A DNA stretch of 21,193 nt from CAYFZO01 sp964347615 (GTDB lineage Bacteria; Pseudomonadota; Gammaproteobacteria; Poriferisulfidales; Oxydemutatoraceae). The stretch covers positions 1-21,193 of the forward strand of contig CAYFZO010000028.1 of assembly GCA_964347615.1 (NCBI GenBank), written 5' to 3'. Shown here piece by piece: positions 1 through 6,367 of the stretch. Position 1 is the first letter of the stretch. Every line of letters begins with the position of its first letter. The position numbers and the translations under genes were made by a program. A model generated the notes under the pieces. The model made no database searches. It was not told the origin of the DNA and saw only the letters and a list, made by a program, of their open reading frames with translations.

Positions 1-422
1 TTCAATAATCTCCAGAGGTTGTCGGTTGTCGTATAAGCAGCCGGACGCAGGCCGGTTTCCCCGTCTACCTGCCGGCCCTTCTTCAAGCAGGTGAGAGCGT
101 GCATTGTGCACCAATCACCGGGACGGTGCACTTCGGTTGTCGCCGCCGCGCCGATGTGCCGCCCGGAACGCCGGCTTCGTCTCGTCCGCCGCGGTCACGG
201 CGGCGAGACGCACGCGCGGCAGCACGGCGAAGTGCTTGTCTTCCGTCCAATCGGCCTGCGCTCGGTGCCTCCCTTCGCTCGCCCTGCTTGTTGCACGGAA
301 ACAACAAAAAGCGGCGAAACTTCGGGAAAACCACCAAGTCCGGGAAAAAACGCCTGCTGAGATATTTGACGCTCATCACTTCCTATTCCTTTAAGTATAT
401 AGTGATTCAGGGGTTATCTGCC
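1..422. other. Upstream stretch without a convincing gene
   Basis: No reading frame here looks like a real protein: the open frames on both strands are arginine-, alanine- and proline-rich translations of GC-rich DNA and overlap each other in several frames. The first ~290 bases are GC-rich, and the composition shifts towards A/T after about 290, as expected near a promoter region. It holds one clear inverted repeat (106-131). The 10-mer TGATTCAGGG at 402-411 recurs at 500-509. The start of the window may cut an upstream gene whose end I cannot recognise. Confidence 0.5.
106..131. repeat. Inverted repeat GTGCACC / GGTGCAC
   Basis: GTGCACC (106-112) and GGTGCAC (125-131) are perfect reverse complements separated by 12 bases. 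The half-site resembles the TGCACC/GGTGCA halves bound by NtrC-type enhancer proteins, but the gap is longer than the usual five or so bases and I see no sigma-54 promoter downstream. It could instead be a simple hairpin. Confidence 0.35.
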
Positions 423-452
423 TTGACTGCGATGGTGCAAAACTGCGACAAT
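423..452 (+). promoter_or_regulatory. Candidate sigma-70 promoter for the first porin
   Basis: TTGACT at 423-428 matches the -35 consensus at five of six positions. GACAAT at 447-452 matches the -10 consensus at four of six, with an 18-base spacer. Transcription would start near 459 and give a leader of about 130 bases before the porin start codon. That leader contains a terminator-like hairpin. No comparable promoter is visible in front of the second porin copy. Confidence 0.5.
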
Positions 453-537
453 CTGTTGTATCGGCACACACAGCGCCGGAAGTATTTATGCCTCCTCGCT
501 GATTCAGGGACGAAAAAGCGTGCGCCAAAAACCTGAG

Positions 538-566
538 GTTGCCTCTTTAATGAGGCCGCTTTTTTT
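538..566 (+). terminator. Terminator-like hairpin inside the porin leader
   Basis: GCCTC (541-545) pairs with GAGGC (552-556), with extra weak pairing outside, and seven T residues follow (560-566). This has the form of an intrinsic terminator, yet it lies between the candidate promoter and the porin ribosome-binding site (AAGGAG at 574-579, eight bases before the ATG). It could attenuate porin transcription, end a small RNA of about 110 bases, or belong to an older upstream transcript. Confidence 0.5.
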
Positions 567-587
567 AATGAAAAAGGAGTTTTACAA

Positions 588-1892
588 ATGAGTAAGAATC
601 TGTTGCATTCGGCGCTGGCCGTGATGCTGACCGCAACGCCGCTGTCAGCGTTCGCCGGCATGGGTGCCGATGAAAACATCAACATCTACGGCTGGCAAAA
701 CTGGTCGTATGAGTTCATTGATGCCGAAAAAGGTCGAGAATACGACCGCTTGAGCAACAACGCTGCGAACATCGGTTTCATGTCGCACATGGACACCGGG
801 ATCGAGGGCCTGCAAGTCGGCCTGCGCTGCGAGCAGTTCACTTTTTGGGGCAGGCTCAACAGTGCCACCAATTGGTGCAATCGTAACTCGAAGATCAGCC
901 TGCGCCACGAGACGATGGGTGAAATCATGTTCGGCCAGTGGTTGTTGCCGTACAACGAAATCGTCGCGCAGTGGATCGACCCATTCTATGACGCTGGCGC
1001 CGATTCACATACCAGCATCATGGGCAACATCGGCGGCGCGGCTGCAGGCGGGGGGTCGGCTTTGTTCTACAACGGCAGTTTTTCTAGCGGCCTTAACGCC
1101 GCGTATGGAGCACTAGCGTTCAACCGCCGCCAAGAAGGGGTCGTTCAGTACGTCTGGCCGAACACGTCGGCGATGGCCAGCCAAGCCCGCGATGGCTTTC
1201 AGTTCCGCTTTGCCGTGACCGAGGGTAGCCTAACTGACCAAGACAACGGCACCGCGGGGAACACTGACCCACGAATCGTCTCGACCGGGGCGTCGTGGCA
1301 GCAAAATCTCGCCAACGGTGGTCAGGTCTGGTTGGCTGCGGCTTACGAGCACCACGAAGACGTCAGCATCGCAGGCCTCGCAAGCCGCGATGCTAATGGC
1401 AATCCCATCGATCCCGTGGCGCAGACTTGCACCGACTCAGAAGACGAAGGTGTCCGGTTCGCTGGTCGCTACGTGCACGACTGGGGCAACGGCCAGAAAA
1501 CCATGCTCGGCGCGATGTGGGAAGACCTCGAGTATGACGCCGACTGCACTCAGACTGCGGTCTGGACCGACGTCGAGCGCGACGCTTGGATGGTTTCCGG
1601 CAAGCACTCGTTCGGCAACGGCTTCGATTTCCGCTTCTCGTACATGGATGCCGACGAGTGGGATTGCGGCGGCGATGCTTGCGACGACGATGATGAAGAC
1701 AACACCGACGCCGAAGCTTACAACCTCGGCCTGTACTACACGATGCCGGCCGGCACCGAAATGCGCCTGACGTATTCGGAAGTGCAGAACGAGAATAACG
1801 CGGGCTACGACTTCGGCATCAGTCCTGGCGGTGCTGCCGTGGGCGGAGACGTCGAAATGTTCGCCGTCGGCATCGTCCACTGGTTCGACTAA
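588..1892 (+). CDS. Outer-membrane porin, copy 1 (expressed-type)
   Basis: A Gram-negative general porin of 434 residues, predicted to form a beta-barrel in the outer membrane for passive entry of small solutes. Residues 1-23 are a classic signal peptide ending in Ala-Phe-Ala before Gly24. The mature part has alternating aromatic/polar strands and Gly/Asn/Asp-rich loops. Barrel-type segments include NINIYGWQNWSYEF near the N terminus and MFAVGIVHWFD at the C terminus. The protein ends Phe-Asp, whereas most porins end in Phe, the usual assembly signal. It has six cysteines (81, 97, 281, 320, 360, 365), an unusually high number for a porin. The acidic stretch around 364-376 could bind cations. 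The start is set by AAGGAG eight bases upstream. A strong terminator follows. A close paralogue lies inverted at 2985-4355. The porin class is confident; the transported substrate is unknown. Confidence 0.9.
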   Translation: MSKNLLHSALAVMLTATPLSAFAGMGADENINIYGWQNWSYEFIDAEKGREYDRLSNNAANIGFMSHMDTGIEGLQVGLRCEQFTFWGRLNSATNWCNRNSKISLRHETMGEIMFGQWLLPYNEIVAQWIDPFYDAGADSHTSIMGNIGGAAAGGGSALFYNGSFSSGLNAAYGALAFNRRQEGVVQYVWPNTSAMASQARDGFQFRFAVTEGSLTDQDNGTAGNTDPRIVSTGASWQQNLANGGQVWLAAAYEHHEDVSIAGLASRDANGNPIDPVAQTCTDSEDEGVRFAGRYVHDWGNGQKTMLGAMWEDLEYDADCTQTAVWTDVERDAWMVSGKHSFGNGFDFRFSYMDADEWDCGGDACDDDDEDNTDAEAYNLGLYYTMPAGTEMRLTYSEVQNENNAGYDFGISPGGAAVGGDVEMFAVGIVHWFD

Positions 1893-1968
1893 TCGTTGAA
1901 ACCGCTTAGCGTCGAAAGCGACGCAAGCAAATTTTAACGGGCTCCTCTCGGGGAGCCCGTTTTTTTAT
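591..1968 (+). repeat. Arm 1 of a ~1.4 kb inverted duplication
   Basis: From codon 2 of the porin (AGTAAGAA) through its stop codon, 3' untranslated region and terminator to the AT after the T-run, this segment matches the reverse complement of 2910-4346. Similarity is near-complete over the barrel-coding parts and the tail, and breaks down in short blocks within predicted loops. Outside the two boundaries I see no meaningful similarity. The arms are oriented so that homologous recombination would invert the middle segment rather than delete it. Confidence 0.85.
1937..1966 (+). terminator. Intrinsic terminator of porin copy 1
   Basis: ACGGGCTCC (1937-1945) pairs with GGAGCCCGT (1952-1960) across a six-base loop, followed by seven T residues (1960-1966). 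The same stem closes the inverted porin copy. Confidence 0.93.
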
Positions 1969-2079
1969 GAGAAGCCGCTCTCTGCTTCGATCGAAACGCG
2001 GACAAAGACGTCGGCGTCTTACGTGCCGTTGTTCCAAACGGCTGACGTGAGGGTCGCGGTGATAAACTGCGCGCTCATA

Positions 2080-2790
2080 ATGTCCTGTTTTGACGAGAAC
2101 CTCTCTTCCCGCGCCGCGGTGCGGGTTCTGGCGTCGCCCCTATGCGCCGCGGTATCTTTGGTTGCGTGGCTTGCTTGCATCCCAGCACAGGCGGCGTGTT
2201 CGCGCAGCGACGTGGATTACTACCTCGACAAGGGCTTCACGCGCGAACAGATCTCGGCACTTTGCGGCGAAGGCGAATCGCCCTCCCGCCGGGACAGGGA
2301 TCGTTATGACGCCTACGACGACCCGGTCGAGCGCCAGGCGCGCGAGGTCGAGAAACGCCGCCGCAAGGACGAAGAAATCTTTTTCATCAAGAGCGCGCTT
2401 GCGGCGCAAGATATCGAGTTGACGCCCCGCAAGCTCGAATACACCCGCAAGTTTTGCCTTGCGGTGGGCGACACACCCGAAGTCGAAGGCCGAACGAGAG
2501 TCTGTCCCGACGTGCGTTACCGCATTTATTTCAAAAACCTTGAAGTCGGCGGCTACGAGCGTAAGTACTATTTCCTCGGACGGCGTGAGATTGAGATTAC
2601 GGGCAGAGTCCAACGTAAGCTGATGCACGATTTTCGTGAATACCCTTCAGATATCCGGCAGAAGCTGCTCGCAGCCTACAAACACGCGACCCGCAAAGGG
2701 GCGACGTTTATTCCGGTACGCAAGGACGTGCCGATATACCGGGTGACGGAGATTCTGCGTGAATACGCGCGGCGCGCGACCGGCGCGTAA
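2080..2790 (+). CDS. Exported protein of unknown function
   Basis: I do not recognise the family. With ATG at 2080 the protein has 236 residues. A GTG 57 bases upstream (2023) is also open, but the ATG places a hydrophobic signal segment (LCAAVSLVAWLACIPAQA) close to the N terminus, with likely cleavage before Ala-Cys-Ser. The mature protein begins with a short module, DVDYYLDKGFTREQISALCG, followed by an Arg/Asp/Glu-rich charged linker. A more ordered C-terminal half then contains three further cysteines, an aromatic stretch (KYYFLGRREIEITG) and a basic tail. It is probably periplasmic or membrane-associated. A six-base stem-loop (2005-2020) lies upstream, and no good ribosome-binding site is visible. 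It is the only gene enclosed by the inverted porin duplication. Confidence is high that it is a gene and nil for function. Confidence 0.75.
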   Translation: MSCFDENLSSRAAVRVLASPLCAAVSLVAWLACIPAQAACSRSDVDYYLDKGFTREQISALCGEGESPSRRDRDRYDAYDDPVERQAREVEKRRRKDEEIFFIKSALAAQDIELTPRKLEYTRKFCLAVGDTPEVEGRTRVCPDVRYRIYFKNLEVGGYERKYYFLGRREIEITGRVQRKLMHDFREYPSDIRQKLLAAYKHATRKGATFIPVRKDVPIYRVTEILREYARRATGA

Positions 2791-2909
2791 CGGCTTGCTC
2801 GGACCGTTTCTGTAAGCAGTAAAGACGGCACTTTGAGCCGGTTGGTCAAGCACCGTTCTGCATCGGTGCGAGTAGCGCAAGTCGTGCCCTTGGCGGCCTC
2901 GGGCGCCGG

Positions 2910-4346
2910 ATAAAAAAACGGGCTCCCCGAAAGGAGCCCGTCAGAATGATTCGCGTCGCTTCCGACGCTAATCGGTTTCAACGATTAGTCGAACCAGTGG
3001 ACGATGCCGACGGCGAACATTTCGATGTCTTCGCCCACGGCGCCGCCGGCTGCGCCGGCATTGATGCCGAAGTCGTAGCCCGCGTTATCCTCGTTCTCCA
3101 CTTCCGAATACGTCAGGCGCATTTCGGTGCCGGCCGGCATCGTGTAGAACAAGCCGAGGTTGTAGGCTTCGGCGTCGGTGTTGTCTTCCTGCGCGTCGTT
3201 GCAAGCATTGCCGCCGCAATCCCACTCGTCGGCATCCATGTACGAGAAGCGGAAATCGAAGCCGTTGCCGAACGAGTGCTTGCCGGAAATCATCCAAGCG
3301 TCGCGCTCGACGTCGGTCCAGACCGCAGTCCCAGTCTCATTAGCAGCAATGTTGCAACCGTCGGCGTCATACTCGAGGTCTTCCCACATCGCGCCGAGCA
3401 TGGTCTTCTGGCCGTTGCCCCAATCGTGCACGTAGCGACCGGCGAGCCGGTAGCCTTCGTCCTCTGAGTCGGTGCAGCGAGCTGCTATGGTTTTAGATTC
3501 GGCTTGAACGAAGCCGTCAGGAGCACCAGCGATATCTGTGATGCTGATGTCTTCGTGGTGCTCGTAAGCCGCCGCCAACCAGATCTGGCCGCCGTTGGCG
3601 AGGTTTTGCTGCCACGCCGCGCCGGTCGAGACGATTCGCGGGTCCACGTTGGCGCCGTTAGGGCGGTCAACGTCCGTGCCGCTGCCCTCGGTCACGGCAA
3701 AGCGGAACTGAAAGCCGTCGCGGGCTTGGCTGGCCATCGCCGACGTGTTCGGCCAGACGTACTGGACGACTCCTTCTTGGCGACGGTTGAATGCCAACGG
3801 CCCGTATCCGGAGGAAAAGTCGGTGCTATGACTAAAACTGCCGTTGTAGAACAAAGACGTCAAGTAGCCGCCCGCGCCCGGGGCCGCGCCGCCGATGTTG
3901 CCCATGATGCTGGTATGCGAATCGGCACCGGCGTCGTAGAACGGGTCAATCCACTGTGCGACGATTTCGTTGTACGGCAACAACCACTGGCCGAACATGA
4001 TTTCACCCATCGTCTCGTGGCGCAAGCTGATCTTCGAGTTACGATTGCACCAACCGGTGTAATCGTTGAGCCTGCCCCAGTAGGTGAACTGCTCGCAACG
4101 TAGGCCGACTTGCAGGCCCTCGATACCGGTGTCCATGTGCGACATGAAACCGATGTTCGCGGCGTTGTTGCTCATGCGGTCGTATTCACGACTGCCGCCT
4201 GCGGTATAGTCGAAGTCAATGAACTCATACGACCAGTTTTGCCAGCCGTAGATGTTGATGTTTTCATCGGCACCCATGCCGGCGAACGCTGACAACGGCG
4301 TTGCGGTCAGCATCACGGCCAGTGCCGAGTGCAACAGTTTCTTACT
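2910..4346 (-). repeat. Arm 2 of the ~1.4 kb inverted duplication
   Basis: Reverse-complement match to 591-1968, ending at exactly the same two landmarks: the AGTAAGAA second-codon region and the T-run of the terminator. The duplicated unit therefore carries a coding region, tail and terminator, but not the leader, ribosome-binding site or start codon of copy 1. It is longer than arm 1 because several loop blocks differ in length. Confidence 0.85.
2912..2941 (-). terminator. Intrinsic terminator of porin copy 2
   Basis: Read on the minus strand, ACGGGCTCC and GGAGCCCGT (2918-2926 and 2933-2941 on +) form a nine-base stem followed by seven T residues (2912-2918). It is the inverted twin of the terminator at 1937-1966. 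Confidence 0.93.
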
Positions 4347-4355
4347 CTGATGCAT
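2985..4355 (-). CDS. Outer-membrane porin, copy 2 (possibly silent)
   Basis: A 456-residue paralogue of the porin at 588-1892, with a complete signal peptide (residues 1-25, ending Ala-Phe-Ala), the same barrel scaffold, the same cysteine pattern and the same Phe-Asp C terminus. Differences cluster in blocks, for example FDYTAGGS where copy 1 has AEKG, and a longer insertion in the segment corresponding to copy-1 residues 151-173. The N terminus reads MHQSKK against MSKN: the start codon here belongs to sequence outside the duplication. Upstream on this strand the nearest purine-rich element, AAGG (4373-4376), is 17 bases from the ATG, too far for a normal ribosome-binding site, and no good promoter fits in the 41 bases before the recombinase gene. 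The reading frame is intact, so it is either weakly expressed or kept as a sequence donor. Confidence 0.85.
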   Translation of the reverse strand: MHQSKKLLHSALAVMLTATPLSAFAGMGADENINIYGWQNWSYEFIDFDYTAGGSREYDRMSNNAANIGFMSHMDTGIEGLQVGLRCEQFTYWGRLNDYTGWCNRNSKISLRHETMGEIMFGQWLLPYNEIVAQWIDPFYDAGADSHTSIMGNIGGAAPGAGGYLTSLFYNGSFSHSTDFSSGYGPLAFNRRQEGVVQYVWPNTSAMASQARDGFQFRFAVTEGSGTDVDRPNGANVDPRIVSTGAAWQQNLANGGQIWLAAAYEHHEDISITDIAGAPDGFVQAESKTIAARCTDSEDEGYRLAGRYVHDWGNGQKTMLGAMWEDLEYDADGCNIAANETGTAVWTDVERDAWMISGKHSFGNGFDFRFSYMDADEWDCGGNACNDAQEDNTDAEAYNLGLFYTMPAGTEMRLTYSEVENEDNAGYDFGINAGAAGGAVGEDIEMFAVGIVHWFD

Positions 4356-4359
4356 TCGC

Positions 4360-4387
4360 TATAAACTGCCCGCCTTTTCTCAGGAGG
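4360..4387 (+). promoter_or_regulatory. Candidate -10 box and ribosome-binding site of the recombinase
   Basis: TATAAA (4360-4365) fits a -10 element, and AGGAGG (4382-4387) is an excellent ribosome-binding site nine bases before the ATG at 4397. A -35 element would fall inside the 5' end of the divergent porin, where only a weak TT-rich match is seen. Recombinase and porin-2 control sequences must therefore overlap. Confidence 0.4.
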
Positions 4388-4396
4388 CAATGAAAA

Positions 4397-5329
4397 ATGA
4401 CACACGCGGGAACCCGCCGCCTAACCTTGGCCGATTTGATTCAACGCTATATGGAGGAGATTTTGCCGGACCACCCTAAAACCGAAAAAAATCAGGCGGC
4501 ACACCTAAGATGGTGGCGTCGGGAAATCGGCAATTGTCCACTGGACGAAGTGCGCCCCCGACTGCTGGTCGAGTGTCGCAACAAGCTGCGCCGAGGATTG
4601 ACCTTGCGCGGCGCTCCACGTTCACCGGCGACGGTGAACCGTTATTTCGCAACTTTAAGCCGCGTCTTCACCATCGCAATCAAGGAGTGGGAGTGGCTCG
4701 ACGAATCTCCGCTGCGCCGGCTGAGCAAGCTCAGGGAACCTCCAGGGAGAAGCCGCTTTCTGTCGGCGGACGAACGCACGCGCCTGTTGCGGGCCTGCCG
4801 TCAATCCCCGAACCAGGATTTGTACACCACGGTGGTACTTGCCATCAGCACGGGGGCGCGACGAATGGAAGTTATGGGGCTGCGCTGGCAGGACGTTGAC
4901 CTCAAACGAGGCTTAATTACCTTGCATTTCACGAAGAACGGCACCCGACGGGCGATTCCTTTGCAGGGCCATGCGCTGAAGTTGCTCAAGGCAAGGTACC
5001 GGCACCGCAACGACCACCGCAATGACCACCGCAATGACCTGGGCGACAACGGGCTGCTGTTCCCCGGACGGCGCAACCCGAAGAAGCCGGCGAACTTACG
5101 GGTTTCCTGGGAAAACGCGCTGGCGGCGGCGGGCGTCGAAAACTTCCGCTGGCACGATCTGCGGCACACCGCGGCGTCCTATTTGGCGATGCACGGCGCA
5201 ACCCTGGTGGAAATCTCCGAAATCCTCGGGCACAGAAGTTTGGAAATGGTCAAGCGTTACGCGCATCTTTCGGTCGAGCACACCACCGGTGTGGTGGCAA
5301 AGATGAACCGCGGCGTCTTCGGTACCTAA
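4397..5329 (+). CDS. Tyrosine site-specific recombinase (phage-integrase family)
   Basis: A full-length 310-residue tyrosine recombinase, which cuts and rejoins DNA at specific sites through a 3'-phosphotyrosine intermediate. Residues ~8-110 form a core-binding (SAM-like) domain and ~118-300 the catalytic domain. All catalytic residues are visible: Arg155 (TGARRME), Lys180 (FTKNGTRR), His253 and Arg256 (HDLRH), His279 (LGHRS) and nucleophile Tyr288 (VKRYAHL). The start is fixed by AGGAGG nine bases upstream. It resembles stand-alone integrases of genomic islands more than the XerC/XerD chromosome-dimer pair. It lies divergent to porin copy 2 with 41 bp between the starts, and no tRNA or obvious attachment-site repeat flanks it. 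An unusual triple HRND repeat (residues 203-214) sits in the catalytic domain. It could be the relic of the event that delivered the porin copy, or an active switch; the sequence cannot decide. Confidence 0.93.
   Translation: MTHAGTRRLTLADLIQRYMEEILPDHPKTEKNQAAHLRWWRREIGNCPLDEVRPRLLVECRNKLRRGLTLRGAPRSPATVNRYFATLSRVFTIAIKEWEWLDESPLRRLSKLREPPGRSRFLSADERTRLLRACRQSPNQDLYTTVVLAISTGARRMEVMGLRWQDVDLKRGLITLHFTKNGTRRAIPLQGHALKLLKARYRHRNDHRNDHRNDLGDNGLLFPGRRNPKKPANLRVSWENALAAAGVENFRWHDLRHTAASYLAMHGATLVEISEILGHRSLEMVKRYAHLSVEHTTGVVAKMNRGVFGT
5003..5038 (+). repeat. Three tandem 12-base units in the recombinase gene
   Basis: CACCGCAAYGAC occurs three times in direct succession, encoding HRND-HRND-HRND (residues 203-214). 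The unit length keeps the frame, so slippage would lengthen or shorten a charged surface loop without breaking the gene. Confidence 0.9.
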
Positions 5330-5412
5330 GCAGGCAAGGTTCACGTTGCCGCCGCAGGTGCGCAGGGAAGCGTCGATATGCCGGACGCGGCGTCTGCGGT
5401 GAGCGGCGGCGG

Positions 5413-5441
5413 TCGCCAATCCGCCTGCCCGCCACTATACT
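5413..5441 (+). promoter_or_regulatory. Candidate promoter of the glyQ operon
   Basis: TATACT (5436-5441) is a good -10 box. TCGCCA (5413-5418) is a partial -35 match with a 17-base spacer. Transcription would begin near 5448, leaving only about 14 bases before the glyQ ATG, with no recognisable ribosome-binding site. Confidence 0.5.
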
Positions 5442-5461
5442 AGCGGCGGCGCGACGCTCAG

Positions 5462-6367
5462 ATGACCAGCACCTCCCCACAGACGTTCCAAGCCCTGATT
5501 CAGCGCCTGAGCGAGTATTGGGCGGCGCAGGGCTGCGCCGTGATGCAACCGTTCGACCTGCCGATGGGCGCGGCGACCTTCCATCCCGCAAGTTTCCTGC
5601 GTGCCGTCGGGCCGACGCCGTGGCGCGCGGTCTACGTGCAGGGTTGCCGGCGTCCGGGCGACGGTCGTTACGGGGAAAACCCGTACCGCCTGCAACATTA
5701 CTATCAGCTGCAGGTGGTCCTGAAGCCTTCGCCCGACGAGATTCAAGACCGGTATCTCGACTCGCTGAAAGCGCTGGGCGTTGACCCGCTCAAGCACGAC
5801 GTACGTTTCGTCGAGGACAACTGGGAGTCGCCGACGCTCGGCGCCCGAGGCTTGGGCTGGGAAGTGTGGCTCGACGGCATGGAAATCAGCCAGTTCACCT
5901 ACTTCCAGCAGGTCGGCGGGCTCGAATGTCGCCCGGTCACCGGCGAAATCACCTACGGCCTTGAACGGCTGGCGATGTACCTCCAGGACGTCGGCGACGC
6001 TTATGCGTTGGCGTGGAGCCGCCACGGCGACGAAACCCTGACCTACGGCGAGGTGTTCCGGGAGAACGAGGCCGAGGGGTCGGCTTTCAACTTCGAACAC
6101 GCCGACGTCGAGATGCTCACGCGCCACTTCGACGACCACGAGCGCGAATCCCGAAGCCTCATCGGCAAACGCCTGCCGTTGCCGGCGTACGAACAGATCA
6201 TCCTCGCGTCCCACGTGTTCAACCTGCTTGAAGCACGCCACGCGATCTCGGTAACCGAGCGCCAGCGTTACGTGCTGCGCATTCGCAAACTCGCGACCGC
6301 GGTCGCGTCGCTGTATCTCGAAACGCAGGCGCAGGCCGGAAAAAAGCAAGGCGCCGGCGATGACTGA
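5462..6367 (+). CDS. glyQ: Glycyl-tRNA synthetase alpha subunit
   Basis: The 301-residue catalytic subunit of the bacterial two-subunit glycyl-tRNA synthetase, which activates glycine with ATP and charges tRNA-Gly in the cytoplasm. Length and sequence fit the family from end to end: GRYGENPYRLQHYYQ (68-82), FVEDNWESPTLG (116-127), GLGWEVWLDGME (130-141) and FTYFQQVGGLEC (145-156) are hallmark segments of the class II aminoacyl-tRNA synthetase core, and ISVTERQRYVLRIR lies near the C terminus. The final eight bases overlap glyS, so the two subunits are probably translated together in equal amounts. The ATG at 5462 gives the usual N terminus and follows a TATACT promoter box by about 20 bases. 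No T-box leader is visible, as expected for a proteobacterium. Confidence 0.98.
   Translation: MTSTSPQTFQALIQRLSEYWAAQGCAVMQPFDLPMGAATFHPASFLRAVGPTPWRAVYVQGCRRPGDGRYGENPYRLQHYYQLQVVLKPSPDEIQDRYLDSLKALGVDPLKHDVRFVEDNWESPTLGARGLGWEVWLDGMEISQFTYFQQVGGLECRPVTGEITYGLERLAMYLQDVGDAYALAWSRHGDETLTYGEVFRENEAEGSAFNFEHADVEMLTRHFDDHERESRSLIGKRLPLPAYEQIILASHVFNLLEARHAISVTERQRYVLRIRKLATAVASLYLETQAQAGKKQGAGDD

Noticed and set aside
83..536. Several overlapping open frames of ~90-145 codons
   Set aside because: Arg/Ala/Pro-rich translations in competing frames, no ribosome-binding sites and no domain-like text; typical chance frames in GC-rich DNA.
4397..5329. XerC/XerD chromosome-dimer recombinase
   Set aside because: The residues fit the general integrase family, but the N-terminal domain and context (next to a duplicated porin, no dif-like site seen) do not support a housekeeping Xer role.
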